From Aeromicrobium sp. Root472D3 (GTDB lineage Bacteria > Actinomycetota > Actinomycetes > Propionibacteriales > Nocardioidaceae), in the NCBI RefSeq assembly GCF_001426485.1, contig NZ_LMET01000001.1:2098505-2162504 (forward strand): a DNA stretch of 64,000 nucleotides, read 5' to 3'. The notes under the pieces are model-generated. The model was given only the letters and a program-made list of their open reading frames with translations, ran no database searches and was not told the DNA's origin. The translations under genes were made by a program, and so were the position numbers. Below, piece after piece: positions 7,596 through 15,673 of the stretch (the stretch's first letter is position 1; every line of letters starts with the position of its first letter).

Positions 7596-8294
7596 ATGAC
7601 CATCACCTTCATCACCGGAGCCAACAAGGGTCTCGGCCTCGAGACCGCCCGCCGCCTCGCCGAGCACGGACACACCGTGCTGGTCGGGGCCAGGGACGAG
7701 CAGGCAGGACGCGCCGCAGCCGACTCGGTCGGCGGTCGGTTCGTGCACATCGACGTGACCGACGACGAGTCGGTGGCCCGTGCGGCCGCCGACGTCCAGC
7801 AGCACGAGGGCGCGCTCGACGTCCTCGTCAACAACGCCGGCGTCGCCGGGCCGATGGGCGACCCCGCCGACCTCACGGCCACCGACGTGCTGGGCGTGCT
7901 GGACGTCAACGTGCTCGGCGTCGTCCGCACCACCCGCGCCTTCCTGCCCCTGCTGCGGGCGTCGGCCGATCCCGTCGTCGTGAACGTCAGCAGCGGCATG
8001 GGGTCGCTCGAGCTGACGCACGACCCGTCGCGGGCCGAGTCGCACGCGATCGCCCCCGCCTACACCGCGTCGAAGGCCGCTCTGACGATGCTGACGACCC
8101 AGCACGCGAAGGTCTGGCCCGACATCCGCATCAATGCCGCCGACCCCGGCTACACGGCCACCGACCTGAACGCCCACAGCGGCCCGCAGACCGTCACCGA
8201 GGGGACGGACGCCGTCGTGCAGCTCGCCACTGAGGGCCCCGGCCACGGTTCGGGCCGACTCGTCGACCGGCACGGCGAGACCACCTGGGGGTAG
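7596..8294 (+). CDS. Short-chain dehydrogenase/reductase
   Basis: 232 residues, classical SDR length. The cofactor motif TGANKGLG (TGxxxGxG) is at the N-terminus, NNAG is near residue 84, the catalytic Ser is in VNVSSGMG and the catalytic YxxxK is YTASK. An NADP preference is likely from the family. The last ~30 residues end early (GRLVDRHGETTWG), as in SDRs that reduce carbonyls on small substrates. ATG 7596 follows CACGCT with a 6-nt spacer. It is divergent from the MmyB-type regulator, which probably controls it. Confidence 0.9.
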   Translation: MTITFITGANKGLGLETARRLAEHGHTVLVGARDEQAGRAAADSVGGRFVHIDVTDDESVARAAADVQQHEGALDVLVNNAGVAGPMGDPADLTATDVLGVLDVNVLGVVRTTRAFLPLLRASADPVVVNVSSGMGSLELTHDPSRAESHAIAPAYTASKAALTMLTTQHAKVWPDIRINAADPGYTATDLNAHSGPQTVTEGTDAVVQLATEGPGHGSGRLVDRHGETTWG

Positions 8295-8743
8295 TCGCTC
8301 GACGGTTGTGCACGGCCGTGAGTGCGCGACGAGAACCCTGTCAGACCTGTTCTCCAGGTTGGAGAAGAGACCGCAACGACAGGAGTTACTGGTGCTGGTC
8401 GACCGGGCGCGCGTCACGGGCGAGGCCGGCGGCGGCGCCGCGCAGGGACGTCTCCGTGCCGCTGTCGTCGCTGATGGGGTTCAGCGACGCGCCCACCACC
8501 TCAAGACCGAGGGCCACCTGAGGGTGCGACAACCCGCGCCCGGGATGTTCGAGTGGACCACCGGCACCGGCACCGGGCACACCCACACGAGCACACCCGA
8601 GCCCCTGCCGATCGCCGGTCGGGACGCCGAGAGCCCTGTCGAGCCCCGGAGGACCGATGGACGAGAACACCTGGCTGGGGTGGGACGACCCCCGCCGCCT
8701 GCTGCGCGAGCTGGTGTCGGCAGCGCCGACTAGCCTCGAAAAC
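8295..8743 (+). other. 449-nt intergenic region with one inverted repeat
   Basis: A perfect 7-3-7 inverted repeat (TTCTCCA, GGT, TGGAGAA) lies at 8350-8366. It may be an operator or a weak terminator for the SDR gene. The rest is open in several frames, but no frame has a recognisable product. An in-frame ATG at 8657 with a GGAGG upstream could extend the helicase by 29 residues; I prefer GTG 8744. Confidence 0.4.
8731..8736 (+). promoter_or_regulatory. Leaderless -10 hexamer
   Basis: TAGCCT ends 7 nt before the GTG at 8744. This supports GTG 8744 over the upstream ATG as the helicase start. Confidence 0.5.
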
Positions 8744-11700
8744 GTGACACCGACGATCGCCTCCCTCACCGACACCGAGCTGCGTCGAGCCTTCGACTCC
8801 GGCTCGCTGTCGCGGGGCAAGCTCTACGCGCACGCCGGGAGGGTCAGCGTCAGCAGCGTCGACCCCGACGGCGACGCCGCGAGCGGCGAGGTGCGCGGCA
8901 CCGACCCGCAGGTCTACTCCACGACGGTGCAGCTGCGCGAGACCAAGGCCGGCGGCACCCACGTCGTCGCCACCTGCAGCTGCCCCGTCGGCTACGGCTG
9001 CAAGCACGCCGTCGCGCTGATCATCGCGGTCCGCAGCTCGATCGAGACCGAGCCGGACGAGCCCGTCGACGCCAGGAAGGCCTCGATGGACGCGGCGATC
9101 GCGTCCGTCGACGCCTACGCCCGCAAGGTCGCCCGACCGTCCGAGCCGCAGTGGCGCTCGGCCCTCGCCCCGCTCGTCGGCGCGCCAGGGCGTGGGCGCA
9201 CCGACTGGGCCCTGCGCATCGACCTCGCACCGTCCTACTACCGCGGCGAGGCGCTGCTGTCGGCCCGGCCGTTGAAGCGCGGCGCCAAGGGCACCTGGAT
9301 CAAGACCGGCGCCACGTGGCCCGACGTCGAGGCCACGACCCGCGGCTTCAGCGGGGGACACCCGCAGGTCGACGCCCTCGCCGAGCTGCAGGTCGCGGTG
9401 CGCAGCCACTACTCGCACGTCCGTCGCTCCGATGGCACGATCGACCTCGGCGGCCTGACGCGCGACGCGTGGCGGGTGTTCGACCTGATGGCTGATGCCG
9501 GCGTGACGCTGCTGGGTCCCGGCAACGCCGAGGTCACGGTCGTCCGCGATCCCGTCGTGGTCAGCGTCGACATCGCGCCGGTCGGCGAGGCGGGCGACCT
9601 GTCGGTCACGGCCAGCCTGTCGCACGCCGACGTCGACGACGCACAGGCCGACGACCGCGTCCTGCTGATCGGACAGCCCGCCCACGGCATCGCCGCGTGG
9701 GACCACGACAGCCCCCGTCGGCTCTGGCTCGCGCCGTTCGCCGAGCCGCTCGACCAGCCGCTGCGCATGCTGGTGCAGAACCAGCAGGGCGTGCAGATCC
9801 CCGCCCGCGACGCCGCCGAGTTCCTGCGCGACTTCTACCCGCGGATGCAGCGGACGCTCGGCTCGGTGCGGGTCGACCCCCGCATCGAGGTGCCCGAGAT
9901 CGTCCCGCCGCGCCTGTCGATGAAGGTCACGCACGACGGGCTGTCGGCCGCCGTCGAGTGGGGCTTCGTCTACGAGGTCGACGGTCGGACCCTGCGGGCC
10001 GCCTGGGGTTCCGGGCTCGAGCCGTTCCGCGACCGCGCCGCCGAGCTGGACCTCGTCAACGACTTCGTGCCCCCACCCGGGCTGCCCGTCGTGACCGACA
10101 GGACCGGCCGGGTCAAGGTCGTGCCCAGGGCCACGGTCGACGGCTACCCGGCCGCGGTGCTCAGCGAGGACGTCGTGCCGGCCCTCGAGGCGGCGGGCGT
10201 CGACGTGCAGACCGTCGGCGACCGGCCGAACTACCGGCTCGCCGGCACGGCGCCCGTCGTGCACATCTCGCTCGAGGACGGCAAGGATCCGCGCAGCGAC
10301 TGGTACGACCTCGCGGTCACGGTGACGATCGAGGGCGAGCGGGTGCACTTCGGTCCGCTGTTCGCGGCGCTCGCGGCGGGGGAGTCGCACGTCGTGCTGC
10401 TGAGCGGCACCTACCTCTCGATCGACCGTCCCGAGCTCGTGCAGCTGCGCGAGCTCATCCAGGAGGCGCGCGAGCTCACCGACAAGCACGCCGACGGCGA
10501 CCAGCTGCGCGTCAGCCGGTTCCAGGCCGGGCTGTGGGACGAGCTCGTGGCGCTCGGCACGATCGACCGGCAGGCCAGCTCGTGGAAGGAGTCGATCAGC
10601 GCCATCCGCTCGCTCGACGAGGTGCCCGTCCCCGAGCTGCCCGCAGGCCTCGACGCCGAGCTGCGTCCGTACCAGCGCGACGGGTACGCCTGGCTCAGCT
10701 TCCTCGCCGACCACTCGCTGGGCGGCATCCTGGCCGACGACATGGGCCTGGGCAAGACCGTCCAGGCACTCGCGATGATCGTCCGCCAGGTCGAGCGTGG
10801 CAGCGGGCCGTTCCTGGTGGTCGCGCCCACCAGCGTCGTCGGCAACTGGGCGCGCGAGGCGCAGCGCTTCGCACCCGGCCTGAAGGTCGCGACGATCCAG
10901 GGCACCCGCTCGCGACGCCGCACCGAGCTCGTCGACGAGGTGGCGGGCGCCGACCTCGTCGTCACCTCGTACGCGCTGTTCCGCCTCGAGAACGACGCCT
11001 ACCGCGAGCAGACGTGGGCGGGCCTGCTCCTCGACGAGGCGCAGTTCGTCAAGAACCACCAGGGCAAGACCTACCAGTGCGCGCGCCGGCTCGACGCCCC
11101 CTTCAAGCTCGCCATCACCGGCACCCCGCTCGAGAACTCGCTCATGGACCTGTGGTCGATGCTGTCGATCGTCGCGCCCGGCCTCTATCCCGACCCGCAG
11201 CGCTTCGCCGCGAGCTACCAGAAGCCGATCGAGACGGGACACGGCAACGACAAGCTCGCGCTGCTGCTCAAGCGCGTGCGCCCCCTCATGCGCCGGCGCA
11301 CCAAGGAGGAGGTCGCCTCCGACCTGCCGCCCAAGACCGAGCAGGTGCTCGAGGTCGCGATGAGCCCCCGGCACGCCCGCATCTACCAGACCCACCTGCA
11401 GCGCGAGCGCCAGAAGGTCATGGGACTGCTGGCCGACGACGCGTCCGACCACCGGTTCGAGGTGCTGGCGTCGCTGACCAAGCTGCGCCTGCTGAGCCTC
11501 GATCCGGCGCTGGTCGACGAGGAGCACGACGGTGTCGGCTCGGCCAAGATCGACGTCCTGCTCGAGCACCTGCACGAGGTCACCGCCGAGGGCCACCGGG
11601 TGCTGGTCTTCAGCCAGTTCACGAGCTACCTCGCGCGCGTGCGGGCCCGGCTCGACGACGACGGCATCGCCTACTCCTACCTCGACGGCCGCACCAGCAA

Positions 11701-12046
11701 CCGGCAGGCCGCCGTCGACTCGTTCACGGCCGGGCAGACCTCGGTGTTCCTCATCAGCCTCAAGGCCGGTGGGGTCGGGCTCAACCTGGTCGAGGCCGAC
11801 TACGTGTACGTGCTCGACCCGTGGTGGAACCCGGCGGCCGAGGCGCAGGCCGTCGACCGGGCGCACCGCATCGGGCAGACGCGTCCGGTCATGGTCTACC
11901 GGCTGGTGTCCGCCGAGACGATCGAGCAGAAGGTCATGGAGCTCAAGGCCCGCAAGTCAGCGCTCTTCGACGCGGTGATGGACGACGGCGCCGCGCTGTC
12001 GGGCGCGTTGACGTCCGACGACATCCGCGGCCTGCTCGGCGCCTGA
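8744..12046 (+). CDS. SWIM-domain SNF2/RapA-type helicase
   Basis: 1,100 residues from GTG 8744. An N-terminal SWIM zinc finger is visible as C78-x-C80-x5-C86-x-H88. A long middle part leads into a SNF2 motor: YQRDGYAWL, motif I DDMGLGKT (about residue 667), DEAQ box (about 764), GTPLENS, and in the second RecA lobe LVFSQFTSYL, SLKAGGVGLNL and DRAHRIGQ. Such proteins are ATP-driven DNA translocases; bacterial members are linked to RNA-polymerase recycling or repair. The family N-terminus LTDTELRRAFDSGSLSRG begins just after GTG 8744. A second, SWIM-less SNF2 protein lies at 26.3 kb. Confidence 0.9.
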   Translation: MTPTIASLTDTELRRAFDSGSLSRGKLYAHAGRVSVSSVDPDGDAASGEVRGTDPQVYSTTVQLRETKAGGTHVVATCSCPVGYGCKHAVALIIAVRSSIETEPDEPVDARKASMDAAIASVDAYARKVARPSEPQWRSALAPLVGAPGRGRTDWALRIDLAPSYYRGEALLSARPLKRGAKGTWIKTGATWPDVEATTRGFSGGHPQVDALAELQVAVRSHYSHVRRSDGTIDLGGLTRDAWRVFDLMADAGVTLLGPGNAEVTVVRDPVVVSVDIAPVGEAGDLSVTASLSHADVDDAQADDRVLLIGQPAHGIAAWDHDSPRRLWLAPFAEPLDQPLRMLVQNQQGVQIPARDAAEFLRDFYPRMQRTLGSVRVDPRIEVPEIVPPRLSMKVTHDGLSAAVEWGFVYEVDGRTLRAAWGSGLEPFRDRAAELDLVNDFVPPPGLPVVTDRTGRVKVVPRATVDGYPAAVLSEDVVPALEAAGVDVQTVGDRPNYRLAGTAPVVHISLEDGKDPRSDWYDLAVTVTIEGERVHFGPLFAALAAGESHVVLLSGTYLSIDRPELVQLRELIQEARELTDKHADGDQLRVSRFQAGLWDELVALGTIDRQASSWKESISAIRSLDEVPVPELPAGLDAELRPYQRDGYAWLSFLADHSLGGILADDMGLGKTVQALAMIVRQVERGSGPFLVVAPTSVVGNWAREAQRFAPGLKVATIQGTRSRRRTELVDEVAGADLVVTSYALFRLENDAYREQTWAGLLLDEAQFVKNHQGKTYQCARRLDAPFKLAITGTPLENSLMDLWSMLSIVAPGLYPDPQRFAASYQKPIETGHGNDKLALLLKRVRPLMRRRTKEEVASDLPPKTEQVLEVAMSPRHARIYQTHLQRERQKVMGLLADDASDHRFEVLASLTKLRLLSLDPALVDEEHDGVGSAKIDVLLEHLHEVTAEGHRVLVFSQFTSYLARVRARLDDDGIAYSYLDGRTSNRQAAVDSFTAGQTSVFLISLKAGGVGLNLVEADYVYVLDPWWNPAAEAQAVDRAHRIGQTRPVMVYRLVSAETIEQKVMELKARKSALFDAVMDDGAALSGALTSDDIRGLLGA

Positions 12047-12075
12047 ACCGCTGAAGGTCGTTGCGGGGGTCAACT

Positions 12076-12082
12076 GTTCACC
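12076..12082 (+). promoter_or_regulatory. PHO-box half-site candidate
   Basis: GTTCACC, the consensus PhoP-binding unit of actinobacteria, lies 86 nt upstream of the alkaline phosphatase start. A second unit 11 nt away is poorly matched, so this is weak evidence. Confidence 0.3.
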
Positions 12083-12167
12083 TGGCGGGCGTCCGGCGTT
12101 GTCCGTGCGGTCGGCTGCTGCCGACAGGGTCACACCATCCCCTGACCTGAGAAAAGGACTAGAACCG

Positions 12168-13886
12168 ATGGTGCGTAGAACAACCATGGTCGCCGCCGCG
12201 AGTGCCCTGGCGCTCGGCGGTCTCGCGATCGGCAGCGCTGTGCAGGCTGTCTCGCCCGGCTTCACCGACGACCGCTCGGCGAAGCTCTCGTCCGCGATCG
12301 ACCCCGCCAAGCCCCGCAACGTGATCCTGCTGATCGGCGACGGCACCGACGACTCCATCATCACCGCGGCCCGCAACTACGAGCTGGGCGCGAAGGGACG
12401 CTTCGCCCTCGACGAGCTGCCGTTCACCGGTGCCATGACGACGTTCGGCCTCAAGACGGGTCCGAACCCCGACGACTACCCGATCAACTACGTCTCCGAC
12501 TCGGCCCCCACGGCCAGCGGCTGGTCGACCGGCAAGAAGACCGTCGACAGCCGCATCTCGCAGGGGCCGAGCGTGTCCGACACGACGCCCGGCACCGACT
12601 ACGAGACCGTGCTGGAGAAGTACAAGAAGGAGGGCAAGCGCACCGGCAACGTCTCGACCGCCGAGATCACCGACGCGACGCCTGCCGCGGCCGCCTCGCA
12701 CATCAACCTGCGCGCGTGCCAGGGTCCGACGGACATGGCCAACTGCACGGCCGCCAAGAAGTCCAACGGCGGCAAGGGCTCGATCGCCGAGCAGCTCGTC
12801 GACAACAAGATCGACGTCCTGCTGGGCGGCGGCAAGAGCCGTTACCTGCAGGCCACCGACGCCGGCCCGACCGCGCTGGCCTACGCCCAGAGCGCCCAGA
12901 AGTACCAGCTCGTCGAGAACAAGAGCGCCCTCGCGGGCGTCACGACGCTCGACAACGGCCCGATCCTCGGCCTGTTCACGACCGGCAACATGACGCCCCG
13001 CTACCAGGCGCTCACGGCCACGCCCGCCGGTGCCGGTGGGTCCGACACCACGTGCCAGACCGCCGATCGGGGCACGCAGCCCACGCTGGCCGACATGACC
13101 GACAAGGCCATCAACCTGCTCGACAACGACAAGGGCTTCTTCCTGCAGGTCGAGAGCGCGATGGTCGACAAGCAGGAGCACTCGTCCGACATCTGCGGTG
13201 CGATCGGTGACGTCCTCGAGCTCGACAACGCGCTCAAGGTCGCCCAGACCTACCAGGCCAAGCACCCCGACACGCTGATCATCGTCACGGGCGACCACGC
13301 CCACTCGACGCAGATCGTCGGCAACGGGGGCTCCACCACCGGCGCGACGGGCGCGACGGGCGGCAAGGCGACCGCGACGGTCAAGACGGCCGACGGCGAC
13401 CCGATGACGGTCGCGTACTCGACGGCCAACCCGGGCAGCTCGCAGTCGCACACCGGCAGCCAGATCCGCGTCGCGGCCTCCGGACCGCAGGCGGCCAACG
13501 TCACCGGCACGATCGACCAGACCGATCTGTTCGCGACGATGCTGGGCCGCACGCCCAGCACGATCTCGACGCCCGCCACGCCCCCGACCCCGTCGGCCCC
13601 GGCCGCCCGTCCGGCCGTCGCGGCGGTCGCCGACAAGAAGATCTCGGCCAAGGCGCTGAAGACCAAGGGTCTGCGCGTCTCGACGAGCGCATCGGCTGCG
13701 ACCTCGGTCAAGGTCACGCTGCTGAAGGGCAGCAAGGTGCTCGCGACCAAGCGCCTCGGTGCAGCGGGCGGCACGACGTACCTGCGCACGAAGAGCAGCG
13801 TCAAGGGTGCCGTGAAGATCGTCGTCACGGCGACCGGCCCCGGCGGCACGGCCAGCAAGACCAGGTCCAGCACCGTCACGCGCTGA
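12168..13886 (+). CDS. Secreted alkaline phosphatase (PhoA family) with C-terminal extension
   Basis: 572 residues. A signal peptide ends near residue 28. The metal site starts LLIGDGTDDSI; the nucleophile is Ser112 in SDSAPTASGWSTGKK, which matches the DSA-T motif of E. coli PhoA; ESAMVDKQEHS and TGDHAHSTQI supply later Zn/Mg ligands. The enzyme would free phosphate from monoesters outside the cell. After residue ~465 comes a Pro/Ala linker and a ~90-residue basic beta-rich domain, probably for cell-wall or surface contact. ATG 12168 follows a GAAAAGGA ribosome site. A GTTCACC unit lies upstream. Confidence 0.9.
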   Translation: MVRRTTMVAAASALALGGLAIGSAVQAVSPGFTDDRSAKLSSAIDPAKPRNVILLIGDGTDDSIITAARNYELGAKGRFALDELPFTGAMTTFGLKTGPNPDDYPINYVSDSAPTASGWSTGKKTVDSRISQGPSVSDTTPGTDYETVLEKYKKEGKRTGNVSTAEITDATPAAAASHINLRACQGPTDMANCTAAKKSNGGKGSIAEQLVDNKIDVLLGGGKSRYLQATDAGPTALAYAQSAQKYQLVENKSALAGVTTLDNGPILGLFTTGNMTPRYQALTATPAGAGGSDTTCQTADRGTQPTLADMTDKAINLLDNDKGFFLQVESAMVDKQEHSSDICGAIGDVLELDNALKVAQTYQAKHPDTLIIVTGDHAHSTQIVGNGGSTTGATGATGGKATATVKTADGDPMTVAYSTANPGSSQSHTGSQIRVAASGPQAANVTGTIDQTDLFATMLGRTPSTISTPATPPTPSAPAARPAVAAVADKKISAKALKTKGLRVSTSASAATSVKVTLLKGSKVLATKRLGAAGGTTYLRTKSSVKGAVKIVVTATGPGGTASKTRSSTVTR

Positions 13887-13902
13887 CCTGTCGATCGACC
13901 CG

Positions 13903-13932
13903 CGGGTGCGTCCGGTTCGCCGGGCGCACCCG
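13903..13932 (+). terminator. Hairpin after the alkaline phosphatase gene
   Basis: Arms at 13903-13915 and 13920-13932 pair over 13 positions with a single T-G wobble around a TTCG tetraloop, 17 nt after the stop. Confidence 0.7.
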
Positions 13933-13983
13933 TCCGTCGTCGGTGGACCTGCGAAGGCGTGCCGGATGCGTCAGACTCGTCGC

Positions 13984-14646
13984 ATGAGCCTCTTCAGCCA
14001 CCCCATCAAGAAGCTGACCCTCGCCGCCGTGTTCGGCATCGGCTACACGCTCGGTGCCAAGGCCGGCCGTGAGCGGTACGAGCAGATCAAGAACACTGCG
14101 CAGCAGGTCAAGGACGACCCGCGGGTGCAGGACGCCGCCGCCAAGGCCGAGGGCGTCGTGCGCGACGCCGCGCAGCAGGTCAAGGAGGACCCGCGCGTGC
14201 AGGACGTCGTCCAGCGCGCCGAGAGCCTGATCGGCGACGCCGCCGACGCCGTCAAGGACGACGACCTGGTCGACAAGGCCAAGGACGTCGCCTCGGACGC
14301 CAAGGACAAGGCCCAGGACGTCGCCGCCGACGTCAAGCACAAGGCCGACGACGTGGCCTCGGACGTCAAGGCCAAGGACGTCGCGAGCGACGTGAAGGAC
14401 ACGGCCGACGAGGCCGCGACGAAGGCCAAGCACGTCGCGAACGACGCGAAGGACGCAGCGAAGGACAAGGCCGACGACGCGGCCCAGATCGCCGACGACA
14501 ACACGCCGACCAACGACGAGAAGATCGACGCCCTGCTCGACGACCAGCACGTCGTCTCCGAGGAGCGTCTGGCGTACAGCACCGGCCCCGACATCGAGGA
14601 GTCGATCGACGACCTGGCCCCGAACGACGACAAGGACCGGATCTGA
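13984..14646 (+). CDS. YtxH/LEA-like long-helix protein
   Basis: 220 residues. After a short N-terminal hydrophobic stretch (LTLAAVFGIGYTLGAKAGRERYEQI, the YtxH-type anchor) the protein is one run of charged heptad/11-mer-like repeats: DVASD-K, AKDVASDVKD, AADEAATKAK, DAAKDKADDAA. Ala, Asp and Lys make up most of it, with no Cys or Trp in the repeat region. LEA-like proteins fold into helices on drying and protect membranes. Desiccation or envelope stress is the likely setting, but this is inference. A CAGACT hexamer lies 6 nt upstream of the ATG. The next gene starts 1 nt after its stop. Confidence 0.75.
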   Translation: MSLFSHPIKKLTLAAVFGIGYTLGAKAGRERYEQIKNTAQQVKDDPRVQDAAAKAEGVVRDAAQQVKEDPRVQDVVQRAESLIGDAADAVKDDDLVDKAKDVASDAKDKAQDVAADVKHKADDVASDVKAKDVASDVKDTADEAATKAKHVANDAKDAAKDKADDAAQIADDNTPTNDEKIDALLDDQHVVSEERLAYSTGPDIEESIDDLAPNDDKDRI

Positions 14647-14647
14647 C

Positions 14648-15571
14648 GTGCGCGCGGTCGTCTTCACCCAGTACGGAGCACCTCTCGAGGTCGCCGAGCT
14701 CGACGAGCCGAAGGTCGGGCCCGATTGGGTGAAGGTCTCCGTGCGCGCGACGTCGGTCAACCCGGTCGACTGGAAGATCGCCGCCGGCGGCCTCGACGCC
14801 GTGCTCGACGTGCACCTGCCGGCCGTGCCGGGCTGGGACGTGTCGGGCGTCGTCGAGGAGGTCGGACCGTCCGTCACGAACCTCGCGGTGGGTGACGAGG
14901 TGTTCGGCTACGTCCGCAAGGACGCCGTTCAGGGGGGCACGTACGCCGAGAAGGTCGCCGCGCCCATCCGCACCGTCACCAAGAAGCCCGCCACGGCGAC
15001 GTTCGAGCAGGCGGCCGCGATCCCGCTGGCCGGCCTGACGGCGTTCCAGGCGCTGGTGCACCACCTCGACGTGAAGGCCGACGACATCGTCCTCGTGCAC
15101 GGGGCGTCGGGCGGTGTGGGGTCGTTCGCGGTGCAGATCGCCAGGTCGTTGGGCGCCCGCGTCATCGGCACGGCGTCCGAGGGCAACCACGACTACCTGC
15201 GCGGGCTGGGCGCCGAGCCCGTCACCTACGGCGAGGGACTCGTCGACCGTGTCCGCGAGCTGGCTCCCGACGGCGTGACCGCGGTGCTCGACCTCAGCGG
15301 GTCCGACCTCGACACCACCCCGCAGGTGCTGGCCGGGGGCGACCACGGGCGCGTGGCCTCGATCGTCGACGGCGAGACCGTCAAGCAGCTGGGCGGCCAC
15401 TACGTGTTCGTGCGTCCCGACGCCGACGACCTCGACGAGCTGGCGAGCCTGTTCGACGACGGCACGCTGACGGTCGAGATCGCCGCGACGTTCCCGCTGG
15501 ACGAGGCCCAGAAGGCGTGGGAGCTGAACCAGGACGGTCACACCCGCGGCAAGATCGTCATCACGGTCTGA
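14648..15571 (+). CDS. NADP-dependent quinone-reductase-like oxidoreductase (MDR family)
   Basis: 307 residues of the zinc-free medium-chain dehydrogenase type: GroES-like N-terminal half (NPVDWKIAAGG, PGWDVSGVVEEVG) and a Rossmann half with the nucleotide motif VHGASGGVGSFA (about 153-164). No structural or catalytic Zn Cys cluster is present, as in QOR-type enzymes. It probably reduces quinones or enones with NADPH. The GTG start is 1 nt after the LEA-like gene's stop, so the two are an operon, consistent with a stress response. Confidence 0.85.
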   Translation: MRAVVFTQYGAPLEVAELDEPKVGPDWVKVSVRATSVNPVDWKIAAGGLDAVLDVHLPAVPGWDVSGVVEEVGPSVTNLAVGDEVFGYVRKDAVQGGTYAEKVAAPIRTVTKKPATATFEQAAAIPLAGLTAFQALVHHLDVKADDIVLVHGASGGVGSFAVQIARSLGARVIGTASEGNHDYLRGLGAEPVTYGEGLVDRVRELAPDGVTAVLDLSGSDLDTTPQVLAGGDHGRVASIVDGETVKQLGGHYVFVRPDADDLDELASLFDDGTLTVEIAATFPLDEAQKAWELNQDGHTRGKIVITV

Positions 15572-15583
15572 CCGACCGGACGC

Positions 15584-15615
15584 GGGCGGGCCGGCACTGC
15601 GGTGCAGGCCCGCCC
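15584..15615 (+). terminator. Strong hairpin after the oxidoreductase gene
   Basis: A perfect 9-bp outer stem (15584-15592 with 15607-15615) encloses a second small stem, GCAC/GTGC. It lies 12 nt after the stop. Confidence 0.75.
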
Positions 15616-15644
15616 ATTGACGTGTGACCTGTCTCACTGAGATG

Positions 15645-15659
15645 GTAACCCCGGGTTAC
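15645..15659. promoter_or_regulatory. 7-1-7 inverted-repeat operator before the lipase gene
   Basis: GTAACCC-C-GGGTTAC is a perfect inverted repeat ending 14 nt before the lipase ATG. A TTGACG hexamer at 15617-15622 could be the -35 element, which would place the repeat across the -10 region and start site. A TetR-like repressor is plausible, but no candidate is adjacent. Confidence 0.5.
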
Positions 15660-15673
15660 ACCGAGGGGGACTC

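Noticed and set aside
8501..11866. Antisense open frame of 1,121 codons opposite the SWIM-SNF2 gene
   Set aside because: Its translation is low-complexity Arg/Val/Asp/Gly with no fold. It is the mirror of GC-rich third positions in a gene with clear helicase motifs on the other strand.
12159..13451. Antisense frame of 430 codons opposite the alkaline phosphatase
   Set aside because: No motif, biased composition, and the plus strand has a complete enzyme with signal peptide.
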